Part shown: positions 23,136 to 30,361 of the stretch, one piece after another
Layout of the letters: each line of letters begins with the position of its first letter
Position numbering within the stretch: the stretch's first letter is position 1
Origin: a virus
Reading direction: 5' to 3' (one strand)
DNA: 32,462 nt
Virus record (IMG/VR): IMGVR_UViG_3300005563_000074
Span: 1 to 32,462 of that record
The notes under the pieces: generated by a model
Databases searched by the model: none
What the model was told of the DNA's origin: nothing
Seen by the model: the letters and a program-made list of their open reading frames with translations, nothing else
Program-made: the position numbers and the translations under genes

Positions 23136-24551
23136 CTACTTGGCCAGTGTCAAGTTTGCTTCTTGAGCCGGTATGCACTTTTCGAGTTCTACCTTAACAT
23201 TTTGCATCATTCCAGCCCAGTCATGCGGCTTCGGCTGGACGAACTGTCGAACTGACGGATACCACGGACTATCTGCCCTGTCACCAAACCAGCGCCAACA
23301 GCCATCCCAACGGCTAAGTATCCATGTGGGTGCGCCGATTGAAGCCGCTACGTGTGCGACAGCAGTATCCACAGTGATAACCATGTCGCAATTCTTGATG
23401 GCACACGCTGTCTCATAGAAGTCATACATATCCTCGGTGAAGTCACCGATAGTCATGCCGCGCAAGGGTTCCTTGATTTGTTCAGCTGGCGGCCCCTTCT
23501 GAAGGGACACCCAAGTGATGCCCTTGAGCAATGCCAAGGGTGCGAACGTGCTGAGTTCAGTGGACCTAAGGCTGTCGATGGCAGCTGCATGCGGCTGACC
23601 ACTACGTGCCATGCCGGACCAGCACACACCAACCTTCAAACCGGGTGGAAGTTGCTTGAACTTCTCAGCCCAACGAGCAACGTCATGCGATTTGATTGTG
23701 AACTCATGGGAGGAAGGTGGGATGGCCCCCATGTTGGGAGTGAGCATGCCTGCAAGGGTGAGCATGGGCACGCCGTAGTCCAGTTTGGGCAACCGTTCGC
23801 CAACATTGATCACTGCGTAGACATTTCGCATGCTGCTGAGCAGACGGTGAACTGGCGGCCTGCATTCAACGATGACTTTGGCGGTTGGAAACCGTTTAGC
23901 AAGGATGGAAGCGTACCGGGCGAACTGAATAATGTCACCCAAACCTTGCTCACCGTACACAAGGATGGTTTTGCCGCTCAGATCTTCACCCTTCCATTGC
24001 GGGCACTTTAACCCTCGTGGCGGCAGTTGGGCAGTTTTCCATCGCCACTCATACTCAGCCCAACCTTCTTGCAAATGACCGGCTTTCAGTAGCGCCATGG
24101 ACAGGCACAGGTGGCTGTCGGCATAGTTGGGATCAGCGCCAATGGCATTGCGGTAGCACTGGATGGCAACGTTCAACTGACCTTTGTATTTGTAGATGTT
24201 GCCTAGGGTCTGAAAGGTGGCTGCCATGGGGTTGATGGCAATTGCCTTCTCAAGGCAGGGGACGGCTTTTTCAGCGTTGTAAACGTCCCAGTAGGCGCAG
24301 CCTTTGTTGCTGTGAAGGATGGCTGTTTGAACTTCGTCGTTCTCAAGGGCTAGGGCCCTGTCATAGTTCAGTATGGCGTCAAGTGGAAAGCCCATCCCGG
24401 CATATGCCTGACCCCGAGTTGACCATACCCAAGGAAGGTTTTCATCGTATTTCAGTAGTTCGGTGGCCCAAACTGCCATGTCATTCAAGTTGACAGCGGC
24501 ACGTGCTTGCATAAATAGTTCTTTACATTCCTCAAAGCTTTTACGCTGCAT
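23136..24551 (-). CDS. TPR-containing glycosyltransferase (GT9/SPINDLY-like C-terminal domain)
   Basis: 471 residues from ATG 24551 (GAGG 5 bases upstream); the in-frame extension to 24590 runs into the terminator hairpin. The N-terminal ~150 residues contain about four tetratricopeptide repeats (WSTRGQAYAGMGFPLDAILN, GNIYKYKGQLNVAIQCYRNA, ALLKAGHLQEGWAEYEWRW). The C-terminal domain is a glycosyltransferase of the kind fused to TPRs in many Proteobacteria: ILVYGEQGLGDIIQFARY (200-206 core), KVGVCWSG, and near the end TVDTAVAHVAAS (395-400), RWFGDRADSPWYPS. It should transfer a nucleotide-activated sugar to a protein, possibly a capsid or secreted protein encoded nearby. Its position after the decoration gene and before head genes is unusual. 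Confidence 0.85.
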   Translation of the reverse strand: MQRKSFEECKELFMQARAAVNLNDMAVWATELLKYDENLPWVWSTRGQAYAGMGFPLDAILNYDRALALENDEVQTAILHSNKGCAYWDVYNAEKAVPCLEKAIAINPMAATFQTLGNIYKYKGQLNVAIQCYRNAIGADPNYADSHLCLSMALLKAGHLQEGWAEYEWRWKTAQLPPRGLKCPQWKGEDLSGKTILVYGEQGLGDIIQFARYASILAKRFPTAKVIVECRPPVHRLLSSMRNVYAVINVGERLPKLDYGVPMLTLAGMLTPNMGAIPPSSHEFTIKSHDVARWAEKFKQLPPGLKVGVCWSGMARSGQPHAAAIDSLRSTELSTFAPLALLKGITWVSLQKGPPAEQIKEPLRGMTIGDFTEDMYDFYETACAIKNCDMVITVDTAVAHVAASIGAPTWILSRWDGCWRWFGDRADSPWYPSVRQFVQPKPHDWAGMMQNVKVELEKCIPAQEANLTLAK

Positions 24552-24572
24552 GTTATCCTCACTGGTTACTGA

Positions 24573-24605
24573 TAAAAAGAAGGAGGGCACATGGCCCCCC
24601 TTCTT
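24573..24605 (-). terminator. Intrinsic terminator after the decoration-like gene
   Basis: On the - strand the stem AAGAAGG (24605-24599) pairs with CCTTCTT (24583-24577), continued inside by a GGGC/GCCC pairing past one mismatch and a 5-base loop, and followed by TTTTT then A (24578-24573). It lies about 25 bases past the stop of the 191-residue gene and before the TPR-glycosyltransferase start. It probably limits expression of downstream genes relative to the abundant head protein. Confidence 0.72.
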
Positions 24606-24630
24606 ATACGCTGCCTTCCCGGGAAACTCC

Positions 24631-25206
24631 TTACGCCGAAGCGCCGACCACCGGGTAGTTCAGCACTGCGGTATTCGGGCCAGCGGTAGAGCCGTTGGCT
24701 TGCGAAATCACAAGGCCGTTCACCTGATAGGTGGTGCCGACGCCGCCAGCGGTCGAGCCGACGATGCCTGCCGTGGTGGCGCTCGAATAAAGCTGAGCGT
24801 TCTTGGTGGCGGTAGCTGCGGTCTTCACGTTCGGGGCATTACCCGCACGCTGGACCCAGAAGAACGCGGCAGTCTGCGGAGCTGCCGGGGCCGGGATAGC
24901 AATGCTACCAGTGCCACCGCCAGTTACGCCGATAAGCTGACCAACCGGTGCCGAAGCTGCCGCAATGGTTGCGCCGCCGATGAGGGCAACGGACCATGCG
25001 CCGGGGACGGCGCTGACCACGACCACCGAACCGGGGGCAATGGTAATCGATGCGGTGCAGTAAACCCACTCCGAACCGTCAGTGCCCCAAGCAAGGGTGC
25101 CGGGCAGGAACGGAGGACGCGGGTATTCCGGGGTACCGGAACTGAGCATGAAGACGTCATTGATATCGACGCCTTCCATCGTAGAGGTGTTATAGAGGGT
25201 CGCCAT
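24631..25206 (-). CDS. Head decoration / coat-associated protein
   Basis: 191 residues from ATG 25206 with AGGAG 7 bases upstream. It is beta-rich with small residues: TLAWGTDGSEWVYCTASITI, SVVVVSAVPGAWSVALIGG, AAFFWVQRAGNAPNVKTA, GTTYQVNGLVISQANGST. It shows the composition and length of phage head decoration or minor coat proteins; no unique family motif is recognised. It has its own candidate promoter in the 141-base leader upstream and a terminator downstream, consistent with high expression. The antisense 253-residue frame over it is a shadow. A role as capsid glue or decoration is inference. Confidence 0.65.
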   Translation of the reverse strand: MATLYNTSTMEGVDINDVFMLSSGTPEYPRPPFLPGTLAWGTDGSEWVYCTASITIAPGSVVVVSAVPGAWSVALIGGATIAAASAPVGQLIGVTGGGTGSIAIPAPAAPQTAAFFWVQRAGNAPNVKTAATATKNAQLYSSATTAGIVGSTAGGVGTTYQVNGLVISQANGSTAGPNTAVLNYPVVGASA

Positions 25207-25315
25207 CTTAAAGCTCCTGTTTAAGTTTGTGGTACAAGTTCACTTTCAGAATTTGGCAGTGAATTGGTTTCCACTACCTAACACAGGAAGATAAGTAATT
25301 GGTTTTACTTACCTC

Positions 25316-25344
25316 CTTCTACTAAGAACACTTTAGACGGTCAA
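25316..25344 (-). promoter_or_regulatory. Candidate sigma70-type promoter for the decoration-like gene
   Basis: On the - strand TTGACC (25344-25339), a 17-base spacer and TAGAAG (25321-25316) match the consensus at 5/6 and 4/6. It lies immediately after the stop of the beta-helix gene and 110 bases before the decoration start. The leader then holds an AAGGAGGT that has no start codon behind it and a 7-bp hairpin TAAGTAA/TTACTTA with a 6-base loop. The intervening 25207-25347 has no coding sequence. Confidence 0.35.
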
Positions 25345-25347
25345 GCG

Positions 25348-26799
25348 TCAGCAACTTGCCAAGGTGAGGTTGCCGCCAGTTAGCAAATTCTTGTTCGTGG
25401 TGCCGCAGCTGATCGTTCCCTGATACGGCCCGCTGCCTGAGCGGATCAAAGCTCCGTTTGCAACCCCGGCCCCGACAGTTGGCACATTCAGTGTAATGGA
25501 CGTGGACGTGGTGGACTGTGAGTATGTCGCCGTGGTCTGCGTAGGAGCAGGGATCGATGACAGGTCACTCAAGTTCCAGACAAAGCTGGCTGCAAATGAA
25601 GTTACGCCACCTTGTACCGGATTGCTGGTATTGATGGCTCCACACGATCCAAAGTTCGAGAACGTATTGACGTTTGAGAAATGCAGGATGGCATTGCCTG
25701 CGGCAGTGCTGCCATTCGTCGTTGCCGTGCCACAGCCGTTCAACTGACCGACAAAGGCCCAGCTTGTGGTCGATGGAAAGCAATCGGTGCAGTCGATGTA
25801 ATTGTTCTGCATCGTGCCAGAGCCGTTGAGCCACGGCGTTTCAATAATAGCGAACCCGTTCGCAATGCCACCACCAAAAGACTGTGTGATAAGCGCCGTA
25901 TTGTTCGAAACGTCCATCGACGAGGCGGAGTTATTGGTGTTGCCTGCCGCTGACAAGATGCTCAAGCCCTGTCCGGCAGCCGAACTAACGTTTGCCAACA
26001 ACAGATTGTAGTTCGTGATCAATGTTGAGTAGTCACCAGCCGGGAAACTTCCATTGCCAAATATCTGTAGAAGATCGCCGTGCTGCGCACAACATTGTGC
26101 GCCCTGCCCGGCATTGGCGAGAATGTTGTACTTGATCGTCAGGTTAGTCCCAGTAGCGGTTGCTCCCAGCTGCAAAAGAACGGCGAACGCATTGCTGATG
26201 TAATTGTACTGGATGACTTGCGTGCCACCACCAAAAACAGAGACTACACCGACGTTGGGTGAGGTCTGGATGCCAGCCCCGTCTATAACGTTGTTCTTGA
26301 TAGTAAAACTGGTGATGGAACTGCCACCGCTTGAGATTGGTGGCAATGCATTCGCCCCAACGACGAACTTGCTGTTTTGAACAACGGTCCCGTTGCCCAT
26401 GGTGAGGCTCCAGCCGCCGCCTACTGAGAAGTCCCATCCGTCAACGACAACACCGGTATTGTTGGTCTGACAAATATGCGTCCCACTTGTGCACGTCATG
26501 CCTGAGGGTGGCGTCGTGACACCGGGTATCTTGGTTGGCGCTGTGGCGTATCCTACAAGATAGTGCACACCAGCCACACACCATGTCGGTGCGTTGGACC
26601 CGTAGGTATTGAGTATCGTAGGAAACTGAGGAGTGCCAGACGGTGCGCCAGCAAACCCGTCACTACCATTCGTAGTGCATGTGCCGGTCACAGCCGTATT
26701 GTTGACTTGAAAACTGGCAAATGCCGCGAGGGCGGCAGATGCTATACAAAGCAGCCCAAGGACCGCTGACACTCTGCGTAGAATTCCAAATAATTTCAC
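25348..26799 (-). CDS. Exported beta-helix (pectate-lyase-like fold) protein
   Basis: 483 residues from GTG 26799 (AAAGG 7 bases upstream). The N-terminus MKLFGILRRVSAVLGLLCIA and following ALAAFA form a Sec signal peptide. The body repeats short strands with Asn ladders: FTIKNNVIDGAG, VIQYNYISNAFA, LTIKYNILANAG, STLITNYNLLLA, MDVSNNTALI, GTMQNNYIDC. This is the pattern of a right-handed parallel beta-helix, a fold common in tailspikes and polysaccharide lyases. Several cysteines (TCTTNG, WCVAG, QCCAQ, CTDCF) suggest disulphides outside the cytoplasm. It could bind or degrade surface polysaccharide. The signal peptide argues against simple virion assembly in the cytoplasm. Confidence 0.74.
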   Translation of the reverse strand: MKLFGILRRVSAVLGLLCIASAALAAFASFQVNNTAVTGTCTTNGSDGFAGAPSGTPQFPTILNTYGSNAPTWCVAGVHYLVGYATAPTKIPGVTTPPSGMTCTSGTHICQTNNTGVVVDGWDFSVGGGWSLTMGNGTVVQNSKFVVGANALPPISSGGSSITSFTIKNNVIDGAGIQTSPNVGVVSVFGGGTQVIQYNYISNAFAVLLQLGATATGTNLTIKYNILANAGQGAQCCAQHGDLLQIFGNGSFPAGDYSTLITNYNLLLANVSSAAGQGLSILSAAGNTNNSASSMDVSNNTALITQSFGGGIANGFAIIETPWLNGSGTMQNNYIDCTDCFPSTTSWAFVGQLNGCGTATTNGSTAAGNAILHFSNVNTFSNFGSCGAINTSNPVQGGVTSFAASFVWNLSDLSSIPAPTQTTATYSQSTTSTSITLNVPTVGAGVANGALIRSGSGPYQGTISCGTTNKNLLTGGNLTLASC

Positions 26800-26802
26800 T
26801 GA

Positions 26803-27603
26803 TCAGCCTTTCAACGCTACGAGCAGACAAGGATACAATTTAGATTGAGCAACAGCACCAGTTATTGTTTCAGTGGTAGAGGTTGCGGTAGCGAGAGCTT
26901 TTGACGCTACCATCAAGATACTCCCGGACGAGGCCTGAGTTACCAGAGCCCTCGAAGTCATATCTGATGGCACGGCTAGGGTGCCGAGAGTCGTCACGTC
27001 GTCAGTCATCATAATCAAGAGGAGAACATCTGGCGACGAGGCGTTGGAAAGTGAGCCCGTGGCTGGGCATAGGATGTTTGTGGTCACACCGTTGGGTGTT
27101 GTGGTGGATGCAGCATCCACCGGAGTCGTCGCATTGGTACCTGTGAAATTCGCTATCACCCACGAATTGAAGACGTTATTGACCCAGCTAAAGGTATAGG
27201 CGCACGTCTCACCACCACCAACAACATGCCAATACCATGCGTAATAGCTGCCCAAGGAGGTTTGTGAGGTACCGAGCTGCGTCCATCCAGCCGGTGGGGT
27301 AATCGTGTCACTGGTTTCATTGTATAACTGGATGCCAACGATATTCGTCGTCCCAGCTGTCAACGTTCCGCAAGCTACCCCTACTGATGTCGACCCCACC
27401 GACGTGGATGTTCCTTGCGGTGGGAAGGCATTGCCCTGATAAGCGACCCAGTTGAAGGCAGGTGTGCCGCCTGCTGGTGTGGCATCAAGCGCAGCCCGGC
27501 TCTGGAACGTACCGGGCGGGAAGCCCGGTACCATGGGTGATTGAGCAGCGGCCTGCACGCATAGCAGGAGCCCGCAAAGAAGTGCGAAGACTGCCTTACG
27601 CAT
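26803..27603 (-). CDS. Exported beta-rich protein of unknown function
   Basis: 266 residues from ATG 27603, in a TAATG overlap with the upstream gene; the extension to 27624 lacks support. MRKAVFALLCGLLLCVQAAA is a signal peptide cleaved near AAA-QS. The mature protein is Ser/Thr/Gly-rich and beta: ACGTLTAGTTNIVGIQLYNE, TPPAGWTQLGTSQTSLGSYY, AWYWHVVGGGETCAYTFSW. The PPAGWTQLG...YAWYWHVVGGGET run resembles the concanavalin-like or fibronectin-like domain commonly found in phage and secreted bacterial surface proteins (recollection of pattern, not a search). It is the fourth of five consecutive exported products. It may be surface-displayed or carbohydrate binding; function unproven. Confidence 0.66.
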   Translation of the reverse strand: MRKAVFALLCGLLLCVQAAAQSPMVPGFPPGTFQSRAALDATPAGGTPAFNWVAYQGNAFPPQGTSTSVGSTSVGVACGTLTAGTTNIVGIQLYNETSDTITPPAGWTQLGTSQTSLGSYYAWYWHVVGGGETCAYTFSWVNNVFNSWVIANFTGTNATTPVDAASTTTPNGVTTNILCPATGSLSNASSPDVLLLIMMTDDVTTLGTLAVPSDMTSRALVTQASSGSILMVASKALATATSTTETITGAVAQSKLYPCLLVALKG

Positions 27604-29189
27604 TAGGTGAACTTTCCATAGCAAGTGACGATAACGTTAGCCCCGGTGGTGACCTTCCACGCACCAGCGGTGCTGACTGCGCCTACCGGTACTGAGATCG
27701 GAACTAAATTCGAGGTAGAACTTGAACCACCTGCGAACGCAATGGCATTCGTGCCAGCCGCGTTCGTGTTGTCAAATACAGTCACAACACCCGGTGAGGT
27801 CGTGACAGGGTAGATGACACAATGCGACAGGTAGTCACCGGTAGCGCCAGTAGGACCGAGAACTTGAGCGGTCTGAGATGCCGCCACGGTTTCGTAACCA
27901 CTTGCACCACTGATGACCTTCTGATTTCCAGCAGTGTCAGTCGCAAGGGTGCGGGCATTGGTGCCGTCAGAACCTGCTATCAGATTTGGATTGCCGCTGA
28001 CCGCTGCGCCATTGGCAGCGTTGCCCTTGACAGCTACCGCCGCCTGATCGCTTGCAATGACCACAGGCGAAGAGCTGGCCGACACCGCCGAACCGTTAGC
28101 GTTCGTGTTGGTCACGAAGGCGTTGACGGCAAGGGCATTCAGGCCGGTTGGCGTGGTGCCGTATGCAGTCGAACGCATCGCCACCATGTTGGTGCCGTCA
28201 CTCATGCCAACTGCGGTGCCGGGGGTCGGGAAGGCCGAACCAAAGTTGGAGCTCGTGCCACCCGCCGCCGCGCCCGCCGCCGTATTGACTTTGAGGTAGC
28301 CGTTTGCGTCCAGCTGAAGCGATGATTGCTGGGTGTTGGTCAAGGTCAGCGGGGTGGAGTTGAACACGCCGCCTGTCAGGAACGAGTTGGCCGCTGCGGT
28401 ACCAGCATTCTTGGTACCTTGGAAGGTCAACAAGTCAACCATGGAGCCAGTGGCGAATGCACCAGATGCATATGCGCCAGAAGCCACAGCACCTGAGGCA
28501 AAGGCACCGCTTGCAATTGAGCCCGATGCATAGGCACCGGATGCCACTGATCCCGAAACCATAGTGGGGGCCGTAGTGAGCCGGTTCGATGCGTCAACGT
28601 TGACACCGCGCTCGTTGCCAGCCGCGTCACGGATGGTTCCGTACAAGTTGCGGTTGGCGCTCATACGCAAGAAGCCGAAGTTATTTTCGGTGATTGCGGT
28701 GGGCGAGGTATCGTCGAACACAGCCGCGTTGGCGGCGTTAATGCCGGTATTGGCTGAGGCCGAGTTCATCGTGGAAACGGGCACGGTGCCCGATTGAATG
28801 AACAGGGGCGTCATGGACGCAATACCCTGCACCGTCTGCACGCCTGCCGCAGCCGCGCCAGCGGTGCCGCTGCCAGTGATCAGCCAAGGAGTGGTGTTCG
28901 CGGTGTTGCCGGGCTGAACGGTCCACGTACCTGACTGGGTGGCCGCTACAGTACCCGAGACAGGCTGTGTGGTGGCCGAAGCGTCAACCTTGAGGGCTCC
29001 ACCCGCACTGACGGACCCGCACTGTGCGGGCGTCGTAAGGTCACACAAAAACATCTGAACGTAGTGAATGCCGCCTACGGTCACCGAACCAAACGTGGTT
29101 CCTGCGCCTTGCGTCATCGCGTAGTTGCCCAAGGCCGCCGCAGAGCAGAGGCCAATCAAGGCAACTAATGAGAGTAGAAACTTGCGCAT
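27603..29189 (-). CDS. Exported repeat-rich fiber-like protein
   Basis: 528 residues from ATG 29189 (GGAG 6 bases upstream; extension to 29228 rejected). MRKFLLSLVALIGLCSAAALG is a signal peptide. The mature protein has an N-terminal beta domain (FGSVTVGGIHYVQMFLCDL), TVAATQSGTWTVQPGN-type fiber repeats, then eight five-residue units of the SGAYA type, and a large beta-rich C-terminal half (QLDANGYLKVNTAAG, PVVIASDQAAVAVKG, GVVTVFDNTNAAGTNAIAFA). The TWTVQPGN and SSPVVIASDQ phrases occur in putative phage structural proteins. It is the largest protein of the exported block and probably a trimeric fiber or surface layer component. Whether it reaches the virion is open. Confidence 0.68.
   Translation of the reverse strand: MRKFLLSLVALIGLCSAAALGNYAMTQGAGTTFGSVTVGGIHYVQMFLCDLTTPAQCGSVSAGGALKVDASATTQPVSGTVAATQSGTWTVQPGNTANTTPWLITGSGTAGAAAAGVQTVQGIASMTPLFIQSGTVPVSTMNSASANTGINAANAAVFDDTSPTAITENNFGFLRMSANRNLYGTIRDAAGNERGVNVDASNRLTTAPTMVSGSVASGAYASGSIASGAFASGAVASGAYASGAFATGSMVDLLTFQGTKNAGTAAANSFLTGGVFNSTPLTLTNTQQSSLQLDANGYLKVNTAAGAAAGGTSSNFGSAFPTPGTAVGMSDGTNMVAMRSTAYGTTPTGLNALAVNAFVTNTNANGSAVSASSSPVVIASDQAAVAVKGNAANGAAVSGNPNLIAGSDGTNARTLATDTAGNQKVISGASGYETVAASQTAQVLGPTGATGDYLSHCVIYPVTTSPGVVTVFDNTNAAGTNAIAFAGGSSSTSNLVPISVPVGAVSTAGAWKVTTGANVIVTCYGKFT
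28437..28556. repeat. Eight 15-base tandem units encoding SGxxA pentapeptides
   Basis: On the - strand the codons read SGSVA, SGAYA, SGSIA, SGAFA, SGAVA, SGAYA, SGAFA, TGSMV. The DNA units differ at many third positions, so the periodicity is kept at protein level. Such five-residue repeats with a small-small-x-x-Ala pattern suit a thin helical or fibrous stalk. Confidence 0.75.
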
Positions 29190-29200
29190 GATTGTCTCCG

Positions 29201-29425
29201 TTACATTCCTAACATGGGAAGGGGGCATCCTGCTGATGCGTCAATTACGCCCGTACCGCAATTAACCGGAGGCGGCGCTGTGCCGCTGCCGATACCGCCA
29301 GTGAGCGGGAAGCGACCCGTAAAGCCGTATTGGTTGGTACGGCCCAACCTTCCTGAGATGTCAGAGCCCGCAGAGGCTATCGCTGATAGCCCCAGTATGA
29401 GAAGTAATGCGAGCCAATACCTCAT
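29201..29425 (-). CDS. Small exported protein
   Basis: 74 residues from ATG 29425, in a TAATG overlap with the upstream gene. MRYWLALLLILGLSAIASAG is a signal peptide cleaved near ASA-G. The mature ~54 residues include RLGRTNQYGFTGRFPLTGG, a Gly/Pro-rich linker and two cysteines (NCGTG, GCPLP) that could form one disulphide. No family is recognised. It belongs to the exported block and may be a small periplasmic or surface partner of the larger fiber-like protein that follows 11 bases later. Confidence 0.6.
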   Translation of the reverse strand: MRYWLALLLILGLSAIASAGSDISGRLGRTNQYGFTGRFPLTGGIGSGTAPPPVNCGTGVIDASAGCPLPMLGM

Positions 29426-29799
29426 TAGGAGTTTGCCGTTCCTTGCACGAAGCTAATTGTGCCCGTGCCGCCTGAAATGACTGCGAAATACAAACCACTG
29501 ATGCCAACATTCAACACCACGAAGCTATTGGCGGGAAGCAGGAGGTCAGTGAGCAATGCTGTGGTGTTGCTGGCAGTGCCAAGGCGGTAGCGCACGTCAC
29601 TGGCTGAGTTGTTGTAGACGATGACCGTCTCACCGCACGTGCTCATGCGGCGGTTAGTTGAGACACCTGAGAATGAAACGTCAGCCGGTTGGGCTGAGAT
29701 CACACAAGGCGTGATGCCTAGCTGAGGGGCGCTGAAAGCTGGCAACACCCATGTCAGGAAAATGATGGAAGCCAATAGTGCCGAAAGGGATCGTTTCAC
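29425..29799 (-). CDS. Small exported beta-rich protein
   Basis: 124 residues from GTG 29799 (GGAGAG 6 bases upstream, GTGA overlap with the upstream stop). MKRSLSALLASIIFLTWVLP plus AFSA is a signal peptide. The mature part is about 100 residues of beta strands: CVISAQPADVSFSGVST, CGETVIVYNNSASDVRYRLG, LLPANSFVVLNVGISGLYFA. The TVIVYNNSASDVRYRLG...LLPANS pattern looks like a compact beta-sandwich of the kind seen as small phage-encoded head or stalk-tip domains. Two cysteines (PCV, TCG) may pair. It is the first of the exported block after the coiled-coil protein. Confidence 0.62.
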   Translation of the reverse strand: MKRSLSALLASIIFLTWVLPAFSAPQLGITPCVISAQPADVSFSGVSTNRRMSTCGETVIVYNNSASDVRYRLGTASNTTALLTDLLLPANSFVVLNVGISGLYFAVISGGTGTISFVQGTANS

Positions 29800-30215
29800 T
29801 TTTGGCTCTCCTTATTGATGGTCACCCCGTTAATATCCGCGGTGCCAGTCTGTGGCTGGGTATCTGAGGTCTCTGAAGAAGAAAAATTTGAGCCGCTGTC
29901 ACCGAGGAAGTCCTCGACCTCCGCATTTGCCTCACTGAGTTCCAAGGCAAGCGACTTGACCTTGCTGGCGTTGACCTGTGCCCGTGCGGCCTCAGACATG
30001 AAATGGGCTTTGGCGTCAGCACTGCCTTTTCTCAAGGAGGCCAGAACGTCCTTCATGCCAGCAGCTAATTCCTTCACTTCGCGCATTTTTTCTGTCCACA
30101 ATCTTTGGTTTTCGAGCTCCACCCATTCTTGCAGAGCCCGGTTTACTCCATGCAGTAACAACGTACACAGTGCGATGTCCTGCTGGAGGCGGTTCCCATC
30201 TTCCAAACCTGTCAT
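29796..30215 (-). CDS. Coiled-coil protein of the head region
   Basis: 139 residues if ATG 30215 is used; ATG 30233 and GTG 30290 are in-frame alternatives, and none has a convincing ribosome site. A helical coiled-coil body is evident (LQEWVELENQRLWTEKMREV, KELAAGMKDVLASLRKGSAD, KVKSLALELSEANAEVEDF), followed by an acidic Ser/Thr-rich tail ending NKESQK. It has no signal peptide, unlike the five genes after it. It follows the major capsid gene and a strong hairpin, so it may be a minor head or assembly protein. The uncertain start is the main weakness of this call. Confidence 0.55.
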   Translation of the reverse strand: MTGLEDGNRLQQDIALCTLLLHGVNRALQEWVELENQRLWTEKMREVKELAAGMKDVLASLRKGSADAKAHFMSEAARAQVNASKVKSLALELSEANAEVEDFLGDSGSNFSSSETSDTQPQTGTADINGVTINKESQK

Positions 30216-30299
30216 CGAAACTGGCCGGTCCATGGATTGCGGCGTACAGGGCAAGCAACGCATATATGTGATAATCCACGCTACACCCACTTAGAAAGG

Positions 30300-30323
30300 A
30301 GGGGGCGGTGTTACCCGCCCCCT
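30300..30323 (-). terminator. Strong GC hairpin just after the major capsid gene
   Basis: On the - strand AGGGGGCGG (30323-30315) pairs perfectly with CCGCCCCCT (30308-30300) around a 6-base loop, followed by CCTTTCT, a weak T tract. A second small stem GCCC/GGGC (about 30341-30355) precedes it. It lies 40 bases past the capsid stop, so it may terminate partially or protect the abundant capsid mRNA from 3' decay. The 146-base gap 30216-30361 shows nothing else. Confidence 0.5.
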
Positions 30324-30361
30324 AAGTCTAGGGAGGAAACGCCCAAGGGGTGGGCCTACGC

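Noticed and set aside
23352-24011. 219-codon open frame on the + strand
   Set aside because: Antisense to the TPR-glycosyltransferase, which has intact domains.
24463-25224. 253-codon open frame on the + strand
   Set aside because: It covers the decoration-like gene and the terminator in antisense; Arg/Cys/Gly-rich shadow without a ribosome site.
30016-30279. 87-codon - strand frame overlapping the coiled-coil gene
   Set aside because: The alternative frame has no ribosome site and a random-looking composition (Arg/Gly/Trp-rich), whereas the overlapping frame gives a clean coiled coil and a GTGA junction.
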